The position numbers were made by a program, and so were the translations under genes. A DNA stretch of 64,000 nt. It comes from UBA1535 sp002323775. GTDB lineage: Bacteria; Bacillota; Clostridia; Tissierellales; Sedimentibacteraceae. This document shows, piece after piece, positions 52,885 to 60,603 of the stretch; position 1 is the first letter of the stretch; every line of letters starts with the position of its first letter. Under the pieces are notes generated by a model. That model was not told the origin of the DNA, searched no databases, and was given only the letters and a program-made list of their open reading frames with translations. The stretch spans positions 67,461 to 131,460 of the forward strand of contig DAMAHZ010000001.1 of NCBI GenBank assembly GCA_031993545.1. Reading direction: 5' to 3'.

Positions 52885-53142
52885 ATGACTGTAGAAATAA
52901 GTATTTTGATAGCAATTGTAGGTTGCTTTGTAGGATTAGCTGGATTTTTAAGAAGTCGTGACGGTAAAATAGCAGCAGATTCAGAGTGGAAAGGTGAAGT
53001 TAATACTCAATTAAGAACAATAATTGATATTAACACAGGAGTTAGAAAAGACGTAGAGGGTATTGAATCAAGACTTGGAAAACTTGAAAACAGAGTGTCT
53101 AAAATAGAAAGCAAGTGTGAAGTTAATCATGTCGAGAGGTAA
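52885..53142 (+). CDS. XhlA/holin-like membrane protein
   Basis: The 85-residue protein follows GAGGTG. It has one N-terminal membrane span (ISILIAIVGCFVGLAGFL) and a coiled-coil C terminus (GIESRLGKLENRVSKIESK). This is like hemolysin XhlA and related lysis accessory proteins, although those usually have the span at the C-terminal end. It opens the lysis block. Confidence 0.6.
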   Translation: MTVEISILIAIVGCFVGLAGFLRSRDGKIAADSEWKGEVNTQLRTIIDINTGVRKDVEGIESRLGKLENRVSKIESKCEVNHVER

Positions 53143-53386
53143 TAAGACCAATAAACTTAAAATGGAATTTAGCAAAAAAATATTATTAACAGCTTTTATA
53201 GTTGCTATAATCGTATTGATATTATCTTTTATACTAATGTATGTAATAAGGGACTTATCTCCTCTAAGTTATATAATTACAGGGATAATGACAGTAATAA
53301 CAACAGCTACAAGCTTTTATTTTTGGAAGGCTAAAAATGAAAATATGGCTAAAAATAAATACTATAAAGAGGATGTTGAAGAATGA
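53129..53386 (+). CDS. Small two-span membrane protein of the lysis block
   Basis: I start at ATG 53129, which overlaps the previous gene by 14 bases. The 85-residue protein has two spans (ILLTAFIVAIIVLILSFILM and YIITGIMTVITTATSFYFW) and a charged tail. It could be a holin or antiholin. It is coupled to the next gene by an ATGA overlap. Confidence 0.6.
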   Translation: MSRGNKTNKLKMEFSKKILLTAFIVAIIVLILSFILMYVIRDLSPLSYIITGIMTVITTATSFYFWKAKNENMAKNKYYKEDVEE

Positions 53387-53625
53387 TAAACTGGAAACAA
53401 AAACTAACAAGTAGAAAGTTTTGGACTGCATTGATTGGTTTTATTACAGCTATAATGGTAGCACTTAATTTTAACCATCTGCAAATAGAGCAAGTTGTAG
53501 CAATAATAACAGGAGCCTCAACACTTATAGCGTATATAATCGGCGAGGGCATTGTAGATGCTGCAAGAATAAAAAATGAAAGTGTAATAGAAGATGAATT
53601 TAAAAAAGCAGATACTAACAAATAA
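53383..53625 (+). CDS. Phage holin
   Basis: The 80-residue protein (MINWKQKLTSRKFWTALIGF, ITAIMVALN, VVAIITGASTLIAYIIGEGI, VDAARIK) matches the small clostridial and lactococcal holins of phi-LC3 type: a basic amphipathic N terminus, two spans and an acidic tail. It would open the membrane so that the amidase encoded next can reach the wall. Confidence 0.85.
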   Translation: MINWKQKLTSRKFWTALIGFITAIMVALNFNHLQIEQVVAIITGASTLIAYIIGEGIVDAARIKNESVIEDEFKKADTNK

Positions 53626-54391
53626 TGAATGCTATAAAATAGGACAAAAGCACATAGTAAAAGGTATAATTGTACATTCGACTGGTGCAAATAATCCAAA
53701 CCTTAGCAGATATGTCGGTCCTGATGATGGACTCTTGGGAGTTGTGAACTCTAATAACTGGAATCAATTTAGACCAAATAGCAGACAAGTCTGTGTGCAT
53801 GCTTTTATTGGAAAATTAAAGGATGGAAGTATCGCAACCTATCAAACTTTACCATGGAACATGGTAGGCTGGCATTCTGGCTCTGGTCATTTAGGGTCTT
53901 TTAAAAACGCTAACAATACTGGATATATAGGATTTGAAATTTGCGAAGATAATCTAACTGACCAAACTTATTTTAATAGTGTTTATAAAGAGGCTATTGA
54001 GCTATGCGCATATTTGTGTAAAGAATACAAGCTCAATCCTATAAGTGACATAATTTGCCACAGTGAGGGATACACAAAGGGTATAGCCTCTAATCACGCA
54101 GATGTAATGCACTGGTTTCCATTGCATGGTAAAAGTATGGATATGTTTAGACAAGATGTGTTAAAGGAATTAACTAAACTAAAAAACTCTACTACAGGAG
54201 ATGATGAAAATATGATTAGATATAACGAATTAGATGAAATACCAAAAGATTATAGACCTACAATTGAAAAAATGATAAAAAATGGATATCTAAAAGGCAA
54301 AGGTAACGGAACGCTATTAAAGCTTGATATAAGCGAGGATATGGTGAGAAGTTATGTATTTATGGACAGGGCTGGAATTTGGGGAAAATAA
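53594..54391 (+). CDS. N-acetylmuramoyl-L-alanine amidase endolysin
   Basis: The 265-residue protein has an N-terminal Amidase_2 domain (about 20-190): GIIVHSTGANNPN with zinc ligand His28, GWHSGSGHLGSFKNANNTGY, IICHSEG and a later NHADVMHWF. The C-terminal 59 residues (IPKDYRPTIEKMIKNGYLKG, DISEDMVRSYVFMDRAG) form an SLH-like wall-binding part. An AGGAG and in-frame ATG at 54212 could start this part alone. The gene overlaps the holin gene by 32 bases. It cuts the wall to release phage or tail particles. Confidence 0.9.
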   Translation: MNLKKQILTNNECYKIGQKHIVKGIIVHSTGANNPNLSRYVGPDDGLLGVVNSNNWNQFRPNSRQVCVHAFIGKLKDGSIATYQTLPWNMVGWHSGSGHLGSFKNANNTGYIGFEICEDNLTDQTYFNSVYKEAIELCAYLCKEYKLNPISDIICHSEGYTKGIASNHADVMHWFPLHGKSMDMFRQDVLKELTKLKNSTTGDDENMIRYNELDEIPKDYRPTIEKMIKNGYLKGKGNGTLLKLDISEDMVRSYVFMDRAGIWGK

Positions 54392-54395
54392 CTAT

Positions 54396-54428
54396 AAAAG
54401 GCAGATATCAATCTGTCTTTTATTTTTT
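54396..54428 (+). terminator. Terminator after the endolysin gene
   Basis: AAAAGGCAGAT pairs with ATCTGTCTTTT around ATCA, followed by ATTTTTTT. Confidence 0.85.
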
Positions 54429-54443
54429 TAAGTAGGTGTTATT

Positions 54444-55535
54444 ATGGCAAAGTATAATTCTAATTTAAATTATAATAAAATTATGGGAGAGGGTGGAGCT
54501 ATGTATAACAACTCTCTCTTTTTTACGTTGATACGAATTAATGACAATGCTTATATTGGCGATAGTTCTGATAATATTAAAGCGAATTTAAGCATTTTAG
54601 ATGATGTTCTTGTTAGGGACAATAAAACAGTTATAGCGGATATTTCCGTTAATGATGAAGGTTATATTAAAGATAACAAAATCGTTATGGCAAGTATTTC
54701 CATTGACGATAAGGCTTATATACAGGAAGATAAAACAATAAAAGTTAGTTTAGAGTTAATTGACAAGGCTTGCATCAAAGATGAGCCATCAAATGTGTAC
54801 GAGTTTAACTCTAAAGATTATTTTTTAGTTACTGACGATAATATTTTAGAGCCTTTAGGCGTGCTTATAACAAATGACAGTAGACATGAACTACTTCCTG
54901 CTACAAGAGATAATATAGAGGAAATAGCGGGAATTGATGGAGAACTTGATTTTGGATCTTTCCTTAAGGCTAGAACATTAGAGCTTGATGTCACAACCTC
55001 CGAATATCAACATAATATTAACAATCCATTAGATAAGATGAATTTACAAAGATTATTCGCTAGATATCTTAATCCTAAAAACGGAATTAAAAAACTGGTC
55101 TTTCTTAATGATATTGATAAAACATATTTTGTAAAGTATTCAGGTTCTATGTCTGTAACCAATTATCCAAACTGGTTTAGATTTACTATTCCTTTTAAAA
55201 TGAGCAACCCATATATTATGGGAACTATTGAGCATAAGCAAACCGGAAGTGGTCATTTAACAAACAATGGCAATGTAGACACAGGATTAATCATCGAAAT
55301 CAAAGGTCCGGCTTCTACTCCATCGCTTGTAATAGGAAATAAAATCTTAAGATACAACGGGTCTTTATCAAATAATGATATATTAATTATAGACACTGAA
55401 AAACAGACGGTTAAAATCAATAATACAAACGCACTAGACAATTATAACAAAGTTTTTCCTATGTTACAAATTGGGGAAACTAAATTGATAGCAGAAAATA
55501 ATGTTATTGTCAAATGGCGTAATAAATGGATTTAA
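54444..55535 (+). CDS. Distal tail protein (Dit) with N-terminal repeats
   Basis: The C-terminal 240 residues match siphophage Dit proteins (GSFLKARTLELDVTTSEYQH, WFRFTIPFKMSNPYI, LIIEIKGPASTPSLVIGN). In front are about 4.5 repeats of 19 residues (about 32-114) of the form IDDKAYIQED-KTIKVSLE, probably stacked beta strands. I do not know this extension from other Dit proteins. GGTG precedes the ATG. The gene would form the hub joining tail tube and tip. It lies after the lysis genes, not after the tape measure as is usual. Confidence 0.8.
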   Translation: MAKYNSNLNYNKIMGEGGAMYNNSLFFTLIRINDNAYIGDSSDNIKANLSILDDVLVRDNKTVIADISVNDEGYIKDNKIVMASISIDDKAYIQEDKTIKVSLELIDKACIKDEPSNVYEFNSKDYFLVTDDNILEPLGVLITNDSRHELLPATRDNIEEIAGIDGELDFGSFLKARTLELDVTTSEYQHNINNPLDKMNLQRLFARYLNPKNGIKKLVFLNDIDKTYFVKYSGSMSVTNYPNWFRFTIPFKMSNPYIMGTIEHKQTGSGHLTNNGNVDTGLIIEIKGPASTPSLVIGNKILRYNGSLSNNDILIIDTEKQTVKINNTNALDNYNKVFPMLQIGETKLIAENNVIVKWRNKWI

Positions 55536-55548
55536 CGAGGTAAAATTT

Positions 55549-57717
55549 ATGCAAATACCAAAACATATAGAAGTCAAAGCCGCTGGTAAAACAGTGGCTT
55601 TTTTATCACCCACGAGTGATGGTTTAAAAGATATTTTTATAGATACAAGATTAAATGGCGAATCTACTCTTGAGTTTAGTTTGCCATCGGATAATGAAAA
55701 GAATAACGAACTAACTCCGGAATGTGAAATATATGCAGGTGGTAAGGTTTATAACTTACTAAAAGAAGATTGTATAGATGAAGTTATGGACGAGGGTGGG
55801 AAAATTGTAACTAAATATATGGCTGTCGAGCGCTTTAATGAACTTGATAATATGTACCCAGAGCCATATATAACAAATGACCCTAATATCTTCTCTCCTG
55901 CCGACTTATCTGTAATTATTGTTGGCGGTGGCTCTGATTTGTCTAATGGACAATATCTTGTCGGAAGCGCCGCTCATGCCCTTCACGCTGTCCTTAAAGG
56001 AACTAATTGGAATATCGGCGTATGTGATGTAACTGGTATTCATGATTTAGAGATGGAAAAAGTATCAGTTCTACAACTTATAAAACAAATCCAGGATACA
56101 TGGGGTGGTTTTATTGTTTGGGATAGTTTAAACAAAATCGTCCATTTAAGAGACGGTAATCAATGGAAGAACTATACAGGGTTTCAAGTTAAATATGCAA
56201 AAAATTTAAAACATATAACAAGAATTCAATCCAACAAATTAATAACTAAAATGTATTGCTTTGGAAAGGATAATCTTGATATAGCAAACATTAATAATGG
56301 CATCAAATATGTAACTGATTTTAGTTATACAAATAATATTTATACGAGCATATATAGTAATCCTGATATAGAAAATGCGGAGGAATTAAAGCAAAAGGGA
56401 ATTGCCGAACTACAACTAAATTCTAAGCCTAAGTACAACTATCAAGTAAAAATGGTTGATTTAAGAACCTTACCCGAATATTCTCATGAAGAATTTACAC
56501 TTGGCGATATGGTTGATGTTATAAATCATAAAATGAACATTGAGGCTAATGTTAGAGTTTTAAGACATAAATATAATGTATTTGAGCCTTGGAAATGTGA
56601 ACTTGAGCTTGGCGACCCTGTCGAAAGACTTGTCGAAAAGTTAAAAGCCTCTTTTAATACTACTGGATTTATTGATAATACTTTTAATTCTTTTGGTGAG
56701 ATGTCAGGTAAAAAACTTGTTGATGGAACTGTAATAGGAAATGCTATAGCTGATGCAGCTCTCGAAGCTTCTAAGTTTAATATTAAACAATTAATTCTTA
56801 CAGGTGATATTTGGAACGACAATACTCCGTCAGGTGGTCGTGTAACTTGGAACTCTCATAAGCTGTTTTATGACGGACAAGAACACACCATAGTTGGTGG
56901 AAATACTAATAAGAAATACATCGTTTGGCGTAAAGATATAAGCAATGTAGCCTATCAAGCTTATACACAGGCTGAATTTGACGGCTTGACTTTAAAAGAT
57001 TATGATTGGGTAATAGCTGTTAATAATAGTGGTATACATGATATAGCTTGGTATAGCAGAATGGCAAGACAATTTATAGCTAGTGCTTTTATTGCTGATG
57101 CTGCTATTAAGACAGCTCATATTGAGGATGCTTCAATTGTTACTGCAAAGATAGCAAACTTGGCTGTTCAAGCTGCTCATATAGCAAACTTAGCTGTTAC
57201 TAATTTAAAGATTGGTGATTTACAAATTGATGAGAGAACTATTGCAAGCTGGGCGATATCTACTGATAAGATTCAAGATTTAGCTGTAGATAATGCTAAA
57301 ATAGGTAAGGCTGCGATTACAGAGGCTAAAATTGATGATTTAGCGGTTACTAATGCAAAAATTAAAAATATGTCAGCTGATAAAATTATCGCAGGAACTA
57401 TAAAAGCGTTGATTAAAATTATGTCGCCTGAAATTTATAGTGGCAAGTATTATTCGGATGGTGAAACTCCGCCTCATTTCGAACTTTCAAGGAGTGGTAA
57501 TATGGCTGATTTTTCTTTATATAGGGGTACGGGCGGTGGAGATTATCCTATATTTCAAATACGTGACGATGTGCCTTCTGTGTCATTACGATTTGGGTCT
57601 GGTGGCAATGAACTAAAAACAGCTTTACGCAGTGCGGGAGATGACACCTATGCTTATGGTAATTGGGACTTCTCCGACGCCAATGTAACGGGAGTAACGG
57701 CGAGGTTTGCTCCGTAA
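55549..57717 (+). CDS. Tail-associated protein (Tal, gp18/endopeptidase-tail family)
   Basis: The start is ATG 55549 with GAGG upstream, 13 bases after the Dit stop. The 722-residue protein has the hub part of phage minor structural proteins (about 1-370: FIDTRLNGESTLEFSLPSDN, LIKQIQDTWGGFIVWDSLNK, FTLGDMVDVINHKMNIEANV). Next come about ten repeats of a short A-I-x-x-A-K-I type (about 545-640, LAVTNAKIKNMSADKIIAGT) and a C-terminal beta-rich tip. No peptidase motif is evident. It forms the spike at the tail end. Confidence 0.88.
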   Translation: MQIPKHIEVKAAGKTVAFLSPTSDGLKDIFIDTRLNGESTLEFSLPSDNEKNNELTPECEIYAGGKVYNLLKEDCIDEVMDEGGKIVTKYMAVERFNELDNMYPEPYITNDPNIFSPADLSVIIVGGGSDLSNGQYLVGSAAHALHAVLKGTNWNIGVCDVTGIHDLEMEKVSVLQLIKQIQDTWGGFIVWDSLNKIVHLRDGNQWKNYTGFQVKYAKNLKHITRIQSNKLITKMYCFGKDNLDIANINNGIKYVTDFSYTNNIYTSIYSNPDIENAEELKQKGIAELQLNSKPKYNYQVKMVDLRTLPEYSHEEFTLGDMVDVINHKMNIEANVRVLRHKYNVFEPWKCELELGDPVERLVEKLKASFNTTGFIDNTFNSFGEMSGKKLVDGTVIGNAIADAALEASKFNIKQLILTGDIWNDNTPSGGRVTWNSHKLFYDGQEHTIVGGNTNKKYIVWRKDISNVAYQAYTQAEFDGLTLKDYDWVIAVNNSGIHDIAWYSRMARQFIASAFIADAAIKTAHIEDASIVTAKIANLAVQAAHIANLAVTNLKIGDLQIDERTIASWAISTDKIQDLAVDNAKIGKAAITEAKIDDLAVTNAKIKNMSADKIIAGTIKALIKIMSPEIYSGKYYSDGETPPHFELSRSGNMADFSLYRGTGGGDYPIFQIRDDVPSVSLRFGSGGNELKTALRSAGDDTYAYGNWDFSDANVTGVTARFAP

Positions 57718-57827
57718 AAAAATTATTTTTTAATGGTTCTTAAAGTTATTGATATTTTTTCCCAAAAACGATACAATAAACAAAATTAAATAGCTGTTAG
57801 ATACTGTGTTGCAGCAAAGAAATACGG

Positions 57828-57883
57828 AAAACACCACAAATTAGTTATCAGAGGATAAAGATAACAATTTGCGGTGTTTTTTT
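57828..57883 (+). terminator. Strong terminator after the tail genes
   Basis: AAAACACC, CAAATT and GTTATC pair in order with GATAAC, AATTTG and GGTGTTTT, with one-base bulges, then a T run. It ends the long structural operon. Nothing else is seen in 57718-57993. Confidence 0.88.
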
Positions 57884-57993
57884 ATAAGTTTTAAACTTAG
57901 AAAACAAGAATTTAGATTTAAAACTTTTGGACTTTTGGTGACTCATACAACAGAAAGTAACTGAGAAATTAAAAAAAGAAAGGATAAAAAAAT

Positions 57994-58666
57994 ATGAATG
58001 AAATAGTAATTTTAAAAAACAATGAAGTATTTACAGATAGCTTGATAATTGCACATGGTACAGGATATGAACATCATACTGTTACAAGAAAAATAAGAAA
58101 TTACTTAAATGATTTTAAAGAACTCGGAAACTTGGACACAGTATCCAAATATACTGGTGGTAATCCAATAAAATTATATCTATATAAATGAACCTCAAGC
58201 CTCTTACTTAATAACTTTGCTTGAAAACAACAATATTGTAAGACATTTTAAATTAGAATTAGTAAAAGAATTCTATAGAATGAGAACATTCTTATTAGAA
58301 AAACAATCAGCAGAATGGCAACAAGCAAGAGTTACAAGCAAACAAACAAGAAAAGATGAAACAGATGTAATCTTGACTAAACTCATACCGCTTGCCGAAA
58401 AACAAGGTAGTAAAAATGCTGGTAAGTTATATATGTCGTATTCAAAACTTATAAATTCTATTTTAGATATAGAGGCAGGCCAAAGAGACAATCTACCATT
58501 AACTTATATAGAAACGATAAAATTTCTTGAAAGAGCTATTGAAAACATAATATCTATCGAAGTAGACAAAGGGACGCATTATAAAGAAATATATCAAATA
58601 TGTAAAACTAAATGTCAGATAATAAAGGAATTATCTTTTTTGCCTACATTAAACCTAATAGCCTAA
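57994..58666 (+). pseudogene. Rha-family phage regulator, frameshifted
   Basis: The first frame (57994-58191) reads NEVFTDSLIIAHGTGYEHHT, VTRKIRNYL, the Rha N-terminal signature, and stops after NPIKLYLYK. The next frame continues the same family: NEPQASYLITLLENNNIVRH, FKLELVKEFYRMR, to 58666. One extra base in the run near 58174-58188 explains the break. Rha proteins influence phage lysogeny and host range. It is either a real decayed gene or an assembly error. Confidence 0.8.
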
Positions 58667-58692
58667 TCCAAGAAAATATTCTCAAATATCTT

Positions 58693-58722
58693 TTGCATAA
58701 TCCTGTCATATTATGGTATAAT
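58693..58722 (+). promoter_or_regulatory. Promoter of the stalk-domain protein gene
   Basis: TTGCAT (58693-58698), 18 bases, TATAAT (58717-58722), with the extended -10 TATGGTATAAT also seen before the aminopeptidase gene. Confidence 0.75.
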
Positions 58723-58745
58723 AAAACCAAAAATGGAGGTCACTT

Positions 58746-59306
58746 ATGAAAAGATTTAGAGATTTATTGATTGGAGTAATAATCGGCTGTGTATTAATGA
58801 TTTCAACTCCTGTGTTGGCTGATAATATATTGACTAAAATAGATGTAATATTAAACGGAATTAATGTACAAGTTGAGGGTAAAGATGTTGAAGTTGATAG
58901 TATCTTGTACAAAGGTACAACATATTTACCTATGCGAAAAGTAGCTGAATTAGTTGGAAAAGATGTTGACTGGAACGGAGAAACTAAGGTAGCTAATATC
59001 GTTGAAAAAGCAAAAGAAGGTGATAATGTGAATATGAGTTTTATTGATAGAGAAAAAGGAATTTTGGTAGATGGTGATAAAAAGGAGTATTATTCATCAA
59101 GACATATACTCAATTTAATAAATGTAAATGGTGCGTTCTACGGAATAAATATAAATCCTAAGGAAGATGGAAGTTACGAAATATATATGTTCGATAAAGA
59201 TAAAAATATTATCTTAGATAAAATACCATATATAGAATTTCAAGCGGTTGCGTACATTTCAAAAGAATTTTATGAGAATAACATATTACCACTAATAAGC
59301 GAATAA
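58746..59306 (+). CDS. Secreted copper-amine-oxidase-like (stalk) domain protein
   Basis: The 186-residue protein follows GGAGG. A cleavable signal peptide (LLIGVIIGCVLMISTPVLAD) leads into a stalk domain: IDVILNGINVQVEGKDVEVD, LYKGTTYLPMRKVAELVGK and DVDWNGETKVANI. These domains are frequent in secreted clostridial proteins and probably bind wall or protein surfaces; no oxidase domain is present. It has its own promoter between the tail genes and a small membrane protein, like cargo (morons) in prophages. Confidence 0.8.
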   Translation: MKRFRDLLIGVIIGCVLMISTPVLADNILTKIDVILNGINVQVEGKDVEVDSILYKGTTYLPMRKVAELVGKDVDWNGETKVANIVEKAKEGDNVNMSFIDREKGILVDGDKKEYYSSRHILNLINVNGAFYGININPKEDGSYEIYMFDKDKNIILDKIPYIEFQAVAYISKEFYENNILPLISE

Positions 59307-59334
59307 ATAGTATAAAATTAAAACGGAGGGAATT

Positions 59335-59685
59335 ATGAAAAAATGGGGAATTGCATTTATTTTAAGTGCATTAATACCAATATATTTAGCTTTTGATAAA
59401 ATTTTAAGATACTCTAACAAATATAATACATTTGGTGATAGGGTTTATGATTGGAGCGAAAATGTAAATGCTTATGTAGGTGGTGACGCTTATAATTTAA
59501 TTATCAATTCAAATTACTTTATAGGATACTTAGTGCTAGCTTTAATATTAGTCTTAATTGGCAGCACGATATTAATTTGCAACTATTTAAGTAGCAATAA
59601 TCTTGATATAAGTATCATAAAAGACAAAGTGAAAACTCTTGATGATAGAACGTATGATATGACTAAAAGCGTTGAAACAAAATAA
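59335..59685 (+). CDS. Two-span membrane protein, 116 aa
   Basis: The protein follows GGAGG 28 bases after the stalk-protein gene. It has spans at about 5-19 and 65-88 (YLVLALILVLIGSTILICNY), a polar outer loop with GDRVYDWSENVNAYVGGDAY and a charged C-terminal tail. I do not recognise a family. It is probably co-transcribed with the stalk protein. Confidence 0.65.
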   Translation: MKKWGIAFILSALIPIYLAFDKILRYSNKYNTFGDRVYDWSENVNAYVGGDAYNLIINSNYFIGYLVLALILVLIGSTILICNYLSSNNLDISIIKDKVKTLDDRTYDMTKSVETK

Positions 59686-59732
59686 GTTAATAAACTATGA
59701 TGAATTTAAAAAGCAAATAATACAGTAAGACT

Positions 59733-59758
59733 AAAAGCACTCTTTCGAGTGCTTTTTT
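59733..59758 (+). terminator. Terminator
   Basis: AAAAGCACTC pairs with GAGTGCTTTT around TTTC, followed by TT. Confidence 0.85.
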
Positions 59759-59783
59759 AATGAGAAAAATCGAGGTGATTATA

Positions 59784-60401
59784 ATAGCAACTTTTATAGC
59801 ATACGCAACAGGACATAAAAGCGGACAAGCTGATTTTTACGATTTAGCGACCGTATCTTATGCAAGAACAATTTATATAAATGCAGGAGGGGGAATTCAA
59901 ACACATACTTGGACAATTGCTGGCGGTGCTACTCCAAGTAGTTCATATGTAGCTAATTTTACAAATTTAACTCCAAGTACAATATATACAGCTAATTGTA
60001 CTGTTTATAGGAATTCGCCGTGGGAAGTAATATATAGTAATAGAGATACTTTTACCACTTATGCTCCACCAGTATCCCCTTGGGAATGGTACACTCCTAA
60101 AACTAGCGAAGGTAATTTTAATTTAACTGCTGCTGAATGGTTAGATTTTTGTGAAAGAATAAATCAAATGAGAATTGCAAGAGGTTTGTCATCTCATCCA
60201 TTTACTACTACTTCAAATTGGATAAGTAAAGATAAACCTTTTTACGCATGGATATTTAAACAAGCAGTTAGTGCATTAGATGGATTTTGGGGACTTGCAG
60301 AAGAATTAAAAACAATACAATCTGGCAACAAGATATATGCTTGGTATTTTAACAATTTAAAATCATGCCTAAATCAAGCTATCGCTGATATACCAAAATA
60401 A
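59784..60401 (+). CDS. Fibronectin III-like phage-associated protein with putative ATA start
   Basis: GAGGTG (59772-59777) is followed six bases later by ATA GCA ACT TTT. The in-frame ATG at 59760 lies in the terminator's T run and has no ribosome site, so ATA is the best start; the product has 205 residues. A beta-sandwich segment (SYVANFTNLTPSTIYTANCT) looks like a fibronectin III domain. The C-terminal half (LTAAEWLDFCERINQMRIAR, KPFYAWIFKQAVSALDGFWG) is helical. It may be a virion or tail decoration protein, or cargo. The function is unknown. Confidence 0.5.
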   Translation: MATFIAYATGHKSGQADFYDLATVSYARTIYINAGGGIQTHTWTIAGGATPSSSYVANFTNLTPSTIYTANCTVYRNSPWEVIYSNRDTFTTYAPPVSPWEWYTPKTSEGNFNLTAAEWLDFCERINQMRIARGLSSHPFTTTSNWISKDKPFYAWIFKQAVSALDGFWGLAEELKTIQSGNKIYAWYFNNLKSCLNQAIADIPK

Positions 60402-60427
60402 CCATATATTGCTTTTGCATTATGGTT
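60400..60427 (+). terminator. Possible hairpin terminator
   Basis: AACCATA pairs with TATGGTT around a 14-base loop at the end of the preceding gene. It is followed by GATTGCTTTTATCC, a poor T run. Confidence 0.45.
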
Positions 60428-60526
60428 GATTGCTTTTATCCTTCATAACTCCAGAACTAAAATAAATAATTCAAATTGAACGTATGTCAAAGTATGAAAT
60501 TAACAATAGGCCCAAGCATAAATAAC

Positions 60527-60555
60527 TTTACAAATATATGGTAATATAGTATTAT
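60527..60555 (+). promoter_or_regulatory. Promoter of the SPFH operon
   Basis: TTTACA (60527-60532), 17 bases, TATTAT (60550-60555). The gene start is at 60604, preceded by AAGGAGG. Confidence 0.65.
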
Positions 60556-60603
60556 CTAAGTAATAAAGTTTTTAAAAACACCATATATTTTTAAGGAGGA
60601 AAA

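Noticed and set aside
38860..60560. att sites flanking the phage island
   Set aside because: Comparing the sequence between spmA and immA with that after 60401 gave no convincing direct repeat, and there is no integrase to guide the search.
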